In this document: positions 50,791 through 60,281 of the stretch, one piece after another
Numbering within the stretch: the first letter of the stretch is position 1
Layout of the letters: every line of letters begins with the position of its first letter
Program-made: the position numbers and the translations under genes
DNA from: Chthonomonas sp.
Lineage (GTDB): Bacteria > Armatimonadota > Fimbriimonadia > Fimbriimonadales > Fimbriimonadaceae
DNA length: 64,000 bases
Assembly: GCA_016788425.1 (NCBI GenBank)
Contig: JAEURQ010000004.1
Span: 186,001 to 250,000 of the forward strand
Direction of reading: 5' to 3'
Notes under the pieces: generated by a model
The model's database searches: none
What the model saw: the letters and a program-made list of their open reading frames with translations, nothing else
What the model was told of the DNA's origin: nothing

Positions 50791-52920
50791 ATGCTTAAAC
50801 CAAATCAACTCTTCTGTGCACTGGCTCTCGCCGCGTCCTCGTCGGTCCTTGCGGCCACGAACCTATACGTCTCCACCACGGGGAGCGACGCCAACACTGG
50901 GTTGGCGCCCGACCAAGGTGCAGGCTTAAACGGTCCGTTCGCATCGCTTGAACGGGCCCGGCAGTACCTAAAAACACTTCGCCGCACAACCGGCATTTCG
51001 TATCCGGTGACGGTGTACATGCGCGGCGGCGTCTATCGCCTGCCGACCGGCATTGAGTACGAAGGTGAAGATGGCGCGCCCGCCGGCGAGACCGTCACCA
51101 TCCGCAACTACGCGAAGGAGATTCCTTACATTCGCGGGAGCATTGAGGTGAACAACTTTGTTCCGCTGAGCGACCCGATCGCCTCGGCGCTGATCCCCTC
51201 GGAAGCGCATCAGTATGTGAAGCAGGCGAACCTGCTGGAACTCGGCACTATTGACCTAGGCACGCTGGTCAATCGGGGGATTCCGACACTGTGGAAGGAC
51301 GGTGCGGCGGCGCTGTACGATCGGCAACAGCCTTGCCAAATGGCGGGTTATCCGAATGCCGGGGAACCGATGCTCCAGTCCGATTCGCAAGGCGCTAACT
51401 TTGTTCAGAATAACGCGTTGGCCTCCCGCATCGCAGGCTGGGGCGTGCTTACTGACGCGTTTGTTCACGGATATCTTGGTAACGATTTCGCGGATGCAAT
51501 GCTGAAAATCCTGCTTGCTAACCCAATAAACGGAAGGATTGATCTGGCCAATGCGAGCTACTACGGTTACATGCCCGGGGCTCGTTTTAGGGTTGAGAAT
51601 GTTCTCGCGGAGTTGGATTCGCCGGGGGAGTACTACATTGACCGAGCCCGCGGCTTGGTCTTCTATTATCCGATAAGCCGTACTGGAGATATTCAGTGCG
51701 AGTTATCCGTGAGTAATCGCACAATGGTGCGTGTTTTAACGCCCAGCAACCTTCACTTTGAAGGCTTGGTGGTGGAGCAAGGTTGGCGTCATGCTTTTGA
51801 AGTGATCAACTCTCCCAACACCGTGATTCGGGGTTGCACCTTGCGTAATTTTGGCAACATGGGAGCCTTCGTGCGAAGTCCGGGAAATCAAATTCTCAGT
51901 AGCGATGTTTACAACGTAGGCTCAGTCGGTGTGTATGTAATCGGTGGTACTCGGTCCACCCTCACCCGTGGCGATCTCAAGGTTGACAACTGCCGAATTT
52001 GGAACTTTGGTCAAGGAGACTGGAGCTATTCCCCGGGAATCAAGGTTGAAGGTGTCGGTCAAACAATCACGCGCAACAGCATTAGCGATGGCCGACACTA
52101 CGGCGTTTTTGTTGAAGGCAATGATCACTTAGTGGAAGGCAACGACTTCTACAATCTGGCGACAGACACCTTGGATTCGGGTGCATTGGCCTTTAATCGC
52201 GACTGGACTCACCGCGGCAACGTCGTCCGTCGAAATCGGTTTCGAAATATCTACGACCGTCATCGCAACGCGATCAACGATCGGCGCTCCGACACGTGGG
52301 GAATCTATCTCGATGATTGTATCAGCGGAATGCTCATTGAGCAAAACATTTTTGTCAATGTTGGCTCAGCCTGGGTAATTGGTGGAGGGAGAGACAACGT
52401 GATTCGGAATAACGTGATCAATAACTTACGGTTTAAAAATCCATACATCACCGATCCGATGGTCAACAGTTGGCACTGCGATAGCCGATTGCTAACGCCC
52501 AATTCCTATCCGGGTCTGTGGGAATCGCTCAACACAAGGTTGGCCAATATGCCCTATCAAAATGCATTGTGGACGAGTCGCTATCCGACGTTGGCGAATA
52601 TCTTAAACGATTCCCCGCGAGAAGCAAAGAATAACTCGGTAACCAAGAACGTCTACTTTGGTCAGGTTTTTGAGGATCCTGATACCTTCGAGACCATCTG
52701 GTATTCGATGAATCTCGAGGCTAACGCGGGCATGTTTGGCATCGCCGACAATTTCTACGGCAAGACCAATCCCGGATTCCGCAACCCCGAAGCGGGGAAC
52801 TACAATGTCGTGCCCTTCAGCAAGGCGGCCCGCGCCGGACTCACAACCGTTAATACTTCGCTCATCGGACCCTACAACGACGAGTGGCGCGAAGGACGCA
52901 CGATCCACCCGCTCCCTTAA
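50791..52920 (+). CDS. secreted right-handed beta-helix protein (polysaccharide-active type)
   Basis: A 709-aa protein with a signal peptide (LFCALALAASSSVLA-A). The N-terminus (NLYVSTTGSDANTGLAP, PFASLERARQYLK, YMRGGVYRLPTGIEYEGEDG, IPYIRGSIEVNNF) is the common entry of large beta-helix polysaccharide lyase/hydrolase-like proteins such as GH141. Helix coils are clear from about 330 to 560 (VVEQGWRHAFEVINSPNTVIRGCTLRN, NRFRNIYDRHRNAINDRR). Its last two thirds are AT-richer than the flanks. Upstream gap 50681-50790 has a small hairpin (ATTGCT/AGCAAT) and no other gene. Confidence 0.8.
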   Translation: MLKPNQLFCALALAASSSVLAATNLYVSTTGSDANTGLAPDQGAGLNGPFASLERARQYLKTLRRTTGISYPVTVYMRGGVYRLPTGIEYEGEDGAPAGETVTIRNYAKEIPYIRGSIEVNNFVPLSDPIASALIPSEAHQYVKQANLLELGTIDLGTLVNRGIPTLWKDGAAALYDRQQPCQMAGYPNAGEPMLQSDSQGANFVQNNALASRIAGWGVLTDAFVHGYLGNDFADAMLKILLANPINGRIDLANASYYGYMPGARFRVENVLAELDSPGEYYIDRARGLVFYYPISRTGDIQCELSVSNRTMVRVLTPSNLHFEGLVVEQGWRHAFEVINSPNTVIRGCTLRNFGNMGAFVRSPGNQILSSDVYNVGSVGVYVIGGTRSTLTRGDLKVDNCRIWNFGQGDWSYSPGIKVEGVGQTITRNSISDGRHYGVFVEGNDHLVEGNDFYNLATDTLDSGALAFNRDWTHRGNVVRRNRFRNIYDRHRNAINDRRSDTWGIYLDDCISGMLIEQNIFVNVGSAWVIGGGRDNVIRNNVINNLRFKNPYITDPMVNSWHCDSRLLTPNSYPGLWESLNTRLANMPYQNALWTSRYPTLANILNDSPREAKNNSVTKNVYFGQVFEDPDTFETIWYSMNLEANAGMFGIADNFYGKTNPGFRNPEAGNYNVVPFSKAARAGLTTVNTSLIGPYNDEWREGRTIHPLP

Positions 52921-52931
52921 GAGAACTTCGC

Positions 52932-54212
52932 CTAGTGATGGAGTCGGCCAGCCACCAGTAGCCGCTCTGTCACTTGCGCGAAATAATCGTGCGCCACACG
53001 GGTTAAATGCACCTGATCCCCAAAGTCCCATCCGCTTGGTAGAAAGGCACGCGGTACTGACCCAATCGCCGTGTCAAAGTCTATTCTTGTGACCCTTGGC
53101 AGGATTCTCGCGACTTCGGCCACGGCATTCGGAACCATCATGCGGTACCGGCTTTCGCGCCCCGCGCCGGGAGCGGGCATCACCACGAGCACGACGTCAT
53201 TGTCGCGGTTTGTCAGCATGCGGCAGTACTCAAACAGGCCGCGTCGAAAGAGTTGATGGCCCAACGTAGCCGCTTCTAAATCTGTCCGTCCATAGGTGCT
53301 CTGATCGTTGGTGCCGAGTTCCAAAAACACAAGCTTCGAGTGAGGAAAGGTCGTGACGTTTGCATCGAAGACATCCCGAGTATAGGGTGTGACCATGCCA
53401 GCCTCCCGGTTTTGCAGATAACTGTTAAAACCTGAGGTATCGGCTAGCAGATTGCCCGAGCAGGCTAGGTTCTGAAATCGAATCCCCGCGTTCTCGTCGT
53501 CGCGGTAGCGCACGATTCCGCTGAGGCGTAGGTAACCCGTATGTGGAGCCCGAATTGACAGCCTAGATGTTGACTGCGGATCAAGCCGTTGCTTGCCCAA
53601 CACGGTTCGGCGCGCGATCTCCGGCGGGGTCGGGCGCGAGGTTACGATTTTCCCCGCAAACTGCTGATCGTCGTTAAACAAAACCCAATCCGACTCCGAC
53701 GCGACCTGGGTCATCCGGTAGGCAATCACCTCCAACGAGGTGATTTCCGAACCATCCCAACGGAGGTACAGCGGCGAATTGAGCGATCCGTTGAGGCGCA
53801 GCACTGCGTTGCCGGTGGCTTGCATATACTTTTGCCACTGGGTCGGATAGCCGCCGGTCACCCAAAACGGCTGCTGCTGAGCCGCCCATGTGTAGCGAGC
53901 GGGCAAAAATCCGCGGCCGCCCTCAATGCCCGGCGGGTTCCAACGGCTTTGGAGCGAGCGACCCATTTGGTTGGGCCAAGCCTGGGTATCCGGGTCGGCC
54001 AATCCATAGCCCCGCGACAAACTATCGCCGAGGAACAGCACGTCAACCGGGCGTTTCGAAAGGCCATCCAAACTGCTGTAAAAGCTGCTCAGCTTCGATG
54101 GATTAAAGCCGTATTGGTCGAAGAATTCGCTGGGCGTTCGCTGGGCGAAAGAGACTTGTGAGGTTCCAACCAGGAGAAGTGCTCCCTGTAAGAGTTGCCG
54201 GGGTCGGAACAT
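52932..54212 (-). CDS. secreted SGNH/GDSL hydrolase
   Basis: The 426-aa protein (ATG 54212; a GTG one codon earlier is possible) has a signal peptide (LLQGALLLVGTSQVSFA-Q). The nucleophile block is VLFLGDSLSRGYGLAD, the G/N blocks are FLELGTNDQSTYG, and the catalytic Asp/His block is VHLTRVAHDYF. The middle contains a beta-sandwich-like insertion (YLRWDGSEITSLEVIAYRM) often seen in carbohydrate esterases. It is convergent with the beta-helix gene (11-bp gap), so the two may act on the same polysaccharide. Confidence 0.82.
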   Translation of the reverse strand: MFRPRQLLQGALLLVGTSQVSFAQRTPSEFFDQYGFNPSKLSSFYSSLDGLSKRPVDVLFLGDSLSRGYGLADPDTQAWPNQMGRSLQSRWNPPGIEGGRGFLPARYTWAAQQQPFWVTGGYPTQWQKYMQATGNAVLRLNGSLNSPLYLRWDGSEITSLEVIAYRMTQVASESDWVLFNDDQQFAGKIVTSRPTPPEIARRTVLGKQRLDPQSTSRLSIRAPHTGYLRLSGIVRYRDDENAGIRFQNLACSGNLLADTSGFNSYLQNREAGMVTPYTRDVFDANVTTFPHSKLVFLELGTNDQSTYGRTDLEAATLGHQLFRRGLFEYCRMLTNRDNDVVLVVMPAPGAGRESRYRMMVPNAVAEVARILPRVTRIDFDTAIGSVPRAFLPSGWDFGDQVHLTRVAHDYFAQVTERLLVAGRLHH

Positions 54213-54251
54213 CACCCTTAGTCTAACTTATGAATGCTAAAGCTTGCAAGA

Positions 54252-55706
54252 TTAACGCTTTCTTCCGCCCAACAGTCCGCCCAAAAGTCCGCGAATCAGT
54301 TGCCTTCCGAGCTGGCTTCCTGCGGCTCGAACCGTGCTTTTCACCACACTCTCCAGCACCGAATCGGTGCGTCGAGCCGGAGCTTTCTTTTCAGGTTCTG
54401 GTTGCTGCGCCTGCTCTTCTTCGGCTTGCACGCGGCGCTTGGAGAGCACCTCATAGGCCGATTCGCGATCGACCATTGTGTTGTACTTGGTGCCCACGAC
54501 GCTGGCGTTCATGGTGGCCATGCGCTCCTCCGGCGTGGCCGGTCCCAGCCGCGAGGCGGGCGGCTTGATCAGCGTGCGCTCGACCACGGTCGGCGCGCCG
54601 TCGGAGCCCAACATCGAAACAAGGGCTTCGCCCACGACCATGGTCGTGATGACTTCCTTGGTGTTGAACTTCGGGTTTTGCCGGAACGTTTCCGCCGCGG
54701 TATCCACCGCCTTTTGGTCGCGCGGAGTGAAGGCGCGCAACGCGTGCTGCACGCGGTTGCTCAGCTGCGCCGAAACCGTGTCCGGAATATCCAGCGGGTG
54801 CTGCGTGACAAAGTACACACCGACGCCCTTGGAGCGCACCAGGCGGACGACTTGCTCAATCTTCTCGAGCAGGCTCTTGGGCGCGTCGGTAAACAGCAGG
54901 TGCGCTTCGTCAAAGAAGAACGCCAGCTTCGGATGAGGCAGGTCGCCGACTTCCGGCATGTTCTCAAAGAGCTCGCTGAGCATCCACAGCAGGAACGTGG
55001 CGTACAGTCGCGGACTTTGCATCAGCTTGTCCGCGGCCAAAATGTTGATCATGCCGCGGCCATCACTGGTGGTGCGAATCAGGTCGTTCAGGTCAAGCGC
55101 GGGCTCGCCAAAAAAGGTCTCCGCGCCTTGCTCTTCCAGCACCAGCAGCTGCCGCTGAATCGTGCCCACGGTTGCGCTCGACACATTGCCGTATTCGTTG
55201 CGATACTGGTCCGCGTTGTCGGCCACGTGGACCATCAGGCTGCGCAGGTCCTTGAGGTCGAGCAGAAGGAGCCCGGCTTCGTCGGCCACGCGGAACGCCA
55301 CGTTCAGCACTCCTTCCTGAACCTCGTTGAGCTGCAGCAAGCGCGCGAGCAACAAGGGTCCCATTTCGGAGATGGTCGCGCGCACCGGATGCCCCTTCTC
55401 CCCGAAGACGTCCCAGTAGGTAACTGGATAGCTCCGATGCTCATAAGGGCTCAGGCCAATTTCGGTGGCGCGAGCTTCCAGCTTGGCGTTACCGCCACCG
55501 GTTTGCGACATCCCGCTGAGGTCGCCTTTCACGTCGGCCATGAAGACCGCGCAACCAAGGTCGGAAAGGCCTTCGGCGAGGGTTTGGAGCGTGACGGTCT
55601 TACCCGTCCCGGTCGCGCCCGCGATCAGGCCGTGGCGGTTCGCATACTTGGGGAGCAGGTAAACGGGATTCTCTCCCTTCCCAACGAAAATGCCCTGAGG
55701 ATCCAT
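54252..55706 (-). CDS. HerA/FtsK-like ATPase (DUF853, YjgR type)
   Basis: A 484-aa cytoplasmic ATPase. Walker A GATGTGKT at 30-37 in [21 protein letters not shown], Walker [13 protein letters not shown], and the sensor-like region [26 protein letters not shown]. Family DUF853 is poorly characterised; related HerA proteins translocate DNA, and some belong to anti-phage systems. No nuclease partner (NurA, Sir2) adjoins. C-terminal tail is Arg/Gly-rich ([12 protein letters not shown]). Confidence 0.88.
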   Translation of the reverse strand: MDPQGIFVGKGENPVYLLPKYANRHGLIAGATGTGKTVTLQTLAEGLSDLGCAVFMADVKGDLSGMSQTGGGNAKLEARATEIGLSPYEHRSYPVTYWDVFGEKGHPVRATISEMGPLLLARLLQLNEVQEGVLNVAFRVADEAGLLLLDLKDLRSLMVHVADNADQYRNEYGNVSSATVGTIQRQLLVLEEQGAETFFGEPALDLNDLIRTTSDGRGMINILAADKLMQSPRLYATFLLWMLSELFENMPEVGDLPHPKLAFFFDEAHLLFTDAPKSLLEKIEQVVRLVRSKGVGVYFVTQHPLDIPDTVSAQLSNRVQHALRAFTPRDQKAVDTAAETFRQNPKFNTKEVITTMVVGEALVSMLGSDGAPTVVERTLIKPPASRLGPATPEERMATMNASVVGTKYNTMVDRESAYEVLSKRRVQAEEEQAQQPEPEKKAPARRTDSVLESVVKSTVRAAGSQLGRQLIRGLLGGLLGGRKR

Positions 55707-55733
55707 ATGCCCTCAGTGTACAAGGTGGTCGGG

Positions 55734-55765
55734 CAAAAAAATTGCCTCCCGGTTGGGGAGGCAAT
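55734..55765 (-). terminator. Rho-independent terminator
   Basis: Minus-strand stem ATTGCCTCCC / GGGAGGCAAT (55741-55750 and 55756-55765, 5-nt loop) followed by seven T (complement of 55734-55740). It ends the dockerin-tailed gene at 55787. Confidence 0.92.
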
Positions 55766-55786
55766 CTCCGATCTCCAGGGGAAAGC

Positions 55787-57130
55787 TTAGTCGTCGACGC
55801 CGTCGAACGCAGCGGCTAGCGCCGAGTAGTCGGCGATGTCCACAATGCCGTCAACCGTGATGTCACACATCATCGGGGAGATTCCGTCTCCGTCCGCGGT
55901 CGTCCAGTCGGCATCGCCGCTGCTGCGGTCGAAGTACAGAGCCAGCTTCGAGTAGTCGGCAATGTCCACAATGCCATCGTCAACGATGTCGCCGTTCGGC
56001 AAGGTCCACGAACCATTACCGGCCGTTCCGGCCACGGCTACCGACACGGCGCGTCGCAGCCAGGAGCCGTTTTCGATGTTGGCCTTCACCGTGTAAGTAC
56101 CGTCAGCGAGCGAGTTCGTGATGCTGAACGCACCGCCGCTCGTGAGGGTCACGCCGGTGAAGTTGGCCACCGAGTTGCCGCCGCCGTCGAACACTTCGAC
56201 GTGGGCGGTTCGTGTGGAGAGATCGCCCGCAAACGAGTTGGCGGCAATCGTTCCGGTCAGGGCACCCGAGGGCTCGCCTTGTCGGAAGTTGTCAATGAAG
56301 ATATCGTGATCATCCGGGGTGGCTTCGCTACCCGCCACCGGCGAGAAGATCAGGGAACTGAGGCTAACCCATCCGGCCGAAAGGGGGTCAAGCAGACCGT
56401 TGCCGCCGGAGAAGTTTCGCAACGTCAGATTGGCGGTGTTGGGTAGATCAACGGTGATCGTTGTCCACACACCCGCGGGCACCACATATCCACCGGCGGC
56501 ACCGGTGGTTTTCAGGGCGTCGGCGGTGGCCGTTGGGCCGCCAACCAGTTCAAACGGAGCAGCTGTGCTGCCAATGCCGCCTATCGTCGGGCCAGTGAGC
56601 GCCGCTTCGCTGATCAGCAACGCAACGCGGACGGGCTTGACGCTATAGATGTCGAACTTAAACTTCTCGGTCGTGCTGAGAATGGGGTTCTTCAGGTCAG
56701 GGACGCCGCCAGTTCCGCGGTTTTGGCTAAAGTACGCGCGCAGGAAGGTGCGGCCCGCATCTGTGTTGCGGTTGGCCGGAGTCGCGCCGTCCGCCGGGTT
56801 CCACGGAGCCATAAACGCGAAGCGGAGCCGGTAAAGATTATCCGTTCCATTGCCCGCGGGCACCGAAGGATTGCTACCCGCGAGAATGGCGCTGAGGTTG
56901 GGTTGAGCCACCGTGGTCATCATCGTCGGGTCCTGATACCAGCCGATATTGTTGTTCGATCCGGAGGCTCCCGTATCGACAAAGCTGAAGAACCAACGAC
57001 CACCTGCAAAGGCGTTCGGGTCGGTGACCGCCTGAAGCTGGTTGTCGAAATCGACGATCATTGTTTCTGCGGCCACCACTGTCGACATGGCCGACACAGC
57101 TAGCGCCGTTGCGAGCGTAAAGCGTTTCAT
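55787..57130 (-). CDS. secreted protein with dockerin-like C-terminal tail
   Basis: The 447-aa protein (ATG 57130) has a signal peptide (FTLATALAVSAMSTVVA-A) and an N-terminal jelly-roll-like domain (MIVDFDNQLQAVTDPNAF, SVKPVRVALLISEAAL, VPAGVWTTITVDLPNTA), which resembles carbohydrate-binding modules. A short Ig-like section comes next (SNADGTY-type, GTYTVKANIENGSWLRRAVSV), then two dockerin-like loops: GDIVDDGIVDIADYSKLALYFD and CDITVDGIVDIADYSALAAAFDG. The last section parallels the tail of 14496-15650, including the preceding GSWLR beta domain. Terminator follows. Confidence 0.78.
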   Translation of the reverse strand: MKRFTLATALAVSAMSTVVAAETMIVDFDNQLQAVTDPNAFAGGRWFFSFVDTGASGSNNNIGWYQDPTMMTTVAQPNLSAILAGSNPSVPAGNGTDNLYRLRFAFMAPWNPADGATPANRNTDAGRTFLRAYFSQNRGTGGVPDLKNPILSTTEKFKFDIYSVKPVRVALLISEAALTGPTIGGIGSTAAPFELVGGPTATADALKTTGAAGGYVVPAGVWTTITVDLPNTANLTLRNFSGGNGLLDPLSAGWVSLSSLIFSPVAGSEATPDDHDIFIDNFRQGEPSGALTGTIAANSFAGDLSTRTAHVEVFDGGGNSVANFTGVTLTSGGAFSITNSLADGTYTVKANIENGSWLRRAVSVAVAGTAGNGSWTLPNGDIVDDGIVDIADYSKLALYFDRSSGDADWTTADGDGISPMMCDITVDGIVDIADYSALAAAFDGVDD

Positions 57131-57235
57131 AATTCGAATCTGAAGTCGCACCGGACTCCCAACCTATTTTAGTAACGTTCGGAACGCTTTGGGCCGCCAA
57201 GCCACACTTTTTTCGAAAAACTGGTACCGGTATTT

Positions 57236-58087
57236 CTACGGGGAGATCGCCATATCCAGCACGACGTCGCCCGTGGGGAGCGTGCCGACGAGCGTCGCCA
57301 CGCCCGTGGTGAGGTTCACCGTATAGAGATCGCTGCGGAATTCGCCGAGGTCCAGGGACTGGTTGTTGGTGACAAACGCGGTGTTGCTGGCGGGGCCAGA
57401 CAGAATTTCAAAGCTTGTAAAAAGGTCCAAGTCGATGCCGAGTTGGCCCACGGTTTGGCAGCCGCCATTGTTCGGAGTCGGCAATCGAACGAGCGCATCA
57501 GTGGAGGCATCAATGGCGAATAGAGTCGAACCCGCTGAATCGGCGACGTTGTTGTTAAACGCGAAGCCAGTGACGTTGGGGTTCTCAAACTCGTTGGCGT
57601 CGCCCGAGAGATAGAACAGATCGGCGTCGTTGGCAATCAGGACGCCGTCGGCACCGATGCGACCGTTGGCCCGGAGCTGCGAAATCACGCGGTAGCCGCT
57701 CGTCACCGGGTCGTACTCAAACTGCAACGCGTCGCCCGGCGTGAAACCGTCGAACGGCTCAAAAAGCTTGGTGGCAGCGCCAGTTGTGGTGTTGATGGAA
57801 TAAATGCGGAAGTTGTCATCGAGGCCGAGCAAAGCCTTGCGCTTCACGTCCCAGTCAATCGAGAGCAAGAACGCCCCGCCCTCGAGACCGGTCACGTCAA
57901 CTTGGCGTACGAGCGCGCCGGGGGTGGTGCGGTTCATCACCGAGAGCTGATTGTCCGGATTGATCGCGTACAGTTGCGAAGCCGGAGGAGGGACCACCAC
58001 TCCGCCTCCGCCCGAACCGCCGCCACCGCATCCAGCGGCCAGCAATCCGAGGGTCGTAAGAGCCGGGAACCAAACCTTCTTGAGCAT
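57236..58087 (-). CDS. DUF4394-domain lipoprotein
   Basis: A 283-aa lipoprotein with lipobox LLAAGC followed by a Gly-rich spacer. The body (LYAINPDNQLSVMNRTTPGALV, LLSIDWDVKRKALLGLDDNFRIYSINTTTGAATKL, FNNNVADSAGSTLFAIDASTDAL) is the DUF4394 beta-propeller type. Function unknown; probably outer-surface or periplasmic. It lies 105 bp upstream of the dockerin-tailed gene and is transcribed in the same direction. Confidence 0.82.
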   Translation of the reverse strand: MLKKVWFPALTTLGLLAAGCGGGGSGGGGVVVPPPASQLYAINPDNQLSVMNRTTPGALVRQVDVTGLEGGAFLLSIDWDVKRKALLGLDDNFRIYSINTTTGAATKLFEPFDGFTPGDALQFEYDPVTSGYRVISQLRANGRIGADGVLIANDADLFYLSGDANEFENPNVTGFAFNNNVADSAGSTLFAIDASTDALVRLPTPNNGGCQTVGQLGIDLDLFTSFEILSGPASNTAFVTNNQSLDLGEFRSDLYTVNLTTGVATLVGTLPTGDVVLDMAISP

Positions 58088-58137
58088 GCAAGGTTTGGAC
58101 GGTTGAGCCCCGCAAATTGGTCAGTACATAAGAAACT

Positions 58138-58320
58138 TTATACGCGGACGTCGAGGTGGTTTGGTTCCTCGGGGGTGGGGTGTTCGTCGCGTTCGGGCGC
58201 TTCTTCGGGCTCGTCGCGACGGCGTTTGCGCTCGCGCTCGTCGCGATGATCCACCGGACGATGCACGGGCACTATGCCCGCGCCATTGAGAGGTCCACGG
58301 ATCGGAGGTAGTGCCGACAT
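58138..58320 (-). CDS. small highly charged protein (60 aa)
   Basis: ATG 58320 with AGGGAA six bases upstream. The product is Arg/Glu/Pro-rich (HRDERERKRRRDEPEEAPERDE) and ends NHLDVRV. No family recognised; the composition suggests a disordered or nucleic-acid-associated peptide. It could be spurious. Confidence 0.4.
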   Translation of the reverse strand: MSALPPIRGPLNGAGIVPVHRPVDHRDERERKRRRDEPEEAPERDEHPTPEEPNHLDVRV

Positions 58321-58385
58321 AGTTGTTCCCTACCGTTGTCAAGGGAGATTATCGGCTAGCAAAGTTGAGGAATTTAGCCAAATTC

Positions 58386-58739
58386 CTAGTCTAATCTCTG
58401 CAAATGTACAGGCATGTTGCCGGCGCCGAGCAGGACAAAGAGCACCAGCGAGATCTCGCTGGCGGTTTGACTACAGCTAAAGCTAATGCACTCGCCGCTC
58501 TTAATCTCAAACAATTCGCGGCTTTTGTTGAGCGTGTTGGTGACGATCAACTCGTGCTTGCCGGGGCGGATGGGATACCGCCGCGACTCGCCGAACGCGA
58601 GTTGACCAAGCACCTGCCCATCCAGCAACACGCGCACGTGGCGCATCTTCACGTCCCGCTTCTCGCGCCGCGAAATATCGAGAAAGCCGGGGATCAGCAG
58701 GCTAAACTCGTCGTCCAATATCGGGGAATCCGAATCCAC
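58386..58739 (-). CDS. hypothetical protein (117 aa), PEGA-like
   Basis: GTG start at 58739. RHVRVLLDGQVLGQLAFGESRRYPIRPGKHELIVT is a PEGA-like beta motif (a strand, G-x-x-x-G turn, P-G-x-H). The C-terminal half has a hydrophobic stretch ISLVLFVLLGAG. Intracellular or membrane-associated; unknown function. Confidence 0.6.
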   Translation of the reverse strand: MDSDSPILDDEFSLLIPGFLDISRREKRDVKMRHVRVLLDGQVLGQLAFGESRRYPIRPGKHELIVTNTLNKSRELFEIKSGECISFSCSQTASEISLVLFVLLGAGNMPVHLQRLD

Positions 58740-58816
58740 ATCAAAAAGTATACATAAGGTGTTCTAAAGTCGCGACAAAGATTGCCGATAAAGTGTGTGG
58801 GGGAGCGGAATCAACT

Positions 58817-59329
58817 ATGATCTGCTCAGAATATTTAGCTTGGGAAGGCGCGCTGCGCCTTTCAACCAACCTTGTGCATCCGGAATGGGGCGGCGCGTTT
58901 TCGCTCTGGGCGGCGCGAATCTGCCACACGCGAGCCGGAACCGGACCGTGCGGCGTGCTTCGCATCACCCGCGATGGCGAACCACGAGCGGTCGTCTGTG
59001 CGCCCGACCCGAAAATCGCCAAGGCCGTTCAAGACGCCTTTGGCTTGTCCTCATATGAGGTGACCTTGGGACTGCTGCAGTTTGGCGAGGGGGCATTGCC
59101 CGCAACCGCCGGAATCTTGCTCGAAGGGCTGAGTGTCCGTGTGAGTCTCGGCGCGCCAGGCGCGGCCAAACCCGCGCAAAGCACCACCGGCTGGGGGCAG
59201 CAATCGCTGGAGATTCTCCACGAGCAGGCCGCGATTGTCGTCAAAAAGGTGCTCATCCCATCCGACGCCTCGACAACGGCCGCGATTAGCCTGAGCGGTT
59301 TTGCCGTGGCACCCGCCAAAGCCGCCTAA
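58817..59329 (+). CDS. hypothetical protein convergent with the capsid operon (170 aa)
   Basis: ATG 58817 behind GGGAGCGG. Product: LRLSTNLVHPEWGGAFSLWAARICHTRAGT, then GVLRITRDGEPRAVVCAPDPK and an Ala-rich C-terminus. No known domain. Its TAA (59327-59329) lies inside the stop region of the last capsid-operon gene on the other strand. It might be a partner of that system or just a neighbour. Confidence 0.6.
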   Translation: MICSEYLAWEGALRLSTNLVHPEWGGAFSLWAARICHTRAGTGPCGVLRITRDGEPRAVVCAPDPKIAKAVQDAFGLSSYEVTLGLLQFGEGALPATAGILLEGLSVRVSLGAPGAAKPAQSTTGWGQQSLEILHEQAAIVVKKVLIPSDASTTAAISLSGFAVAPAKAA

Positions 59330-59625
59330 CTAAACAGAACAACCTTGGCCACGACCGCTCCATCCCAGCGAACGGGATGGACGTGGTGAACTTCGTAGGT
59401 TTCGCCCGCCCAGACGACGCCGTCATTCACCACGGCTGCCACCGCGGGCAACACCAGCGCGTGATAGATCGGCCGGGTGACCAGATACGCGCTGTCGGCG
59501 GCCATAAACGCCGAGGATTGGCTGGGTGTCGCCACCGAGATAAGGGCGGCGGCGGTGGTGCCGTCAATGGTCACCGCCTCGCCGTGTCGGGCAATCTTGG
59601 CCGCCAAGCGGTCGGCGACAATCAT
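59326..59625 (-). CDS. small head-module protein (99 aa), connector/tail-joining candidate
   Basis: Last gene of the capsid operon, starting in an ATGA overlap. IVADRLAAKIARHGEAVTIDGTTAAALISV and YEVHHVHPVRWDGAVVAKVVLF suggest a small beta-barrel protein of the head-tail joining kind. Assigned from position after the connector-like gene; sequence evidence alone is weak. Confidence 0.55.
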   Translation of the reverse strand: MIVADRLAAKIARHGEAVTIDGTTAAALISVATPSQSSAFMAADSAYLVTRPIYHALVLPAVAAVVNDGVVWAGETYEVHHVHPVRWDGAVVAKVVLFS

Positions 59626-60035
59626 TCGTCGTCCTCCCGCTTGCCGCTCACGAGCGCAATCCGCGCGTTGAGCAAGCCTTGCGCAGGTTCGTGCCGCAGA
59701 TAGGGGTGCATCCGGCCCATGCCTTGCGCCTTCAATCCGCTCGGATCGTTCGGATTCAGGCCCGCGTAGGGTCGCACGGAGATCATCGCGAAGTCGAGCT
59801 CATCGGCGTAGCCGGGTTGGCGATAAAGCCACGCGACAAGCTCGCCGGCCACCATCTCGACGCACGCCAAGCTCATCATCTGAAACGCGCCACCATCGAG
59901 GGCCAACGCCGGGTCCACAGCCAGCGTGTAAGGCTCCGTAATGAGCGTAATCAGGAACGAAATCTGCGTGTCGTAGGTGCCCGAGGGAACTCCGGCCAGC
60001 TGCTGCACCTGCGCCACCGTGACGTTAAACGCCAT
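59622..60035 (-). CDS. head-tail connector-like protein (Mu gp36-like candidate)
   Basis: A 137-aa, mostly helical protein (VTVAQVQQLAGVPSGTYDTQISFLI, FQMMSLACVEMVAGELVAWLYRQ). In Mu-like phages a protein of this size and position, shortly after the major capsid protein, joins head and tail. Starts 3 bp after the preceding gene. No lineage-specific motif seen. Confidence 0.55.
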   Translation of the reverse strand: MAFNVTVAQVQQLAGVPSGTYDTQISFLITLITEPYTLAVDPALALDGGAFQMMSLACVEMVAGELVAWLYRQPGYADELDFAMISVRPYAGLNPNDPSGLKAQGMGRMHPYLRHEPAQGLLNARIALVSGKREDDE

Positions 60036-60038
60036 GGC

Positions 60039-60281
60039 TTAAAGGCGGTCCGCCAGCCGCCGGAGCAGGGCCGTGTTCTCGGCCACGTTCTCGCGCAGGG
60101 CAAACACGCTTTCGCTCAGCCGATCGTACGCCTGTTCGCGGTGCTGCGAACTTTCTTTCAGCACGCTGAGCATCTGCTCAAGCAGACGAAATCGGCCCAG
60201 CAGAGTCAATCGGGCCAAGCCCACGGCGGAGACGAGCATGCCGCCGCACGTGAGCAAGAGTTCACGCCAGGTTACTTCCAA
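60039..60281 (-). CDS. small membrane/coiled-coil protein B of the head module (80 aa)
   Basis: TTG start 60281, overlapping the upstream gene by 10 bp. N-terminal membrane helix (LLLTCGGMLVSAVGLARL), then a coiled coil (LEQMLSVLKESSQHREQAYDRLSESVFALRENVAENTALLRRL). Holin/spanin-like or membrane-docking role possible. Not a virion gene in classical Mu. Confidence 0.6.
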   Translation of the reverse strand: MEVTWRELLLTCGGMLVSAVGLARLTLLGRFRLLEQMLSVLKESSQHREQAYDRLSESVFALRENVAENTALLRRLADRL

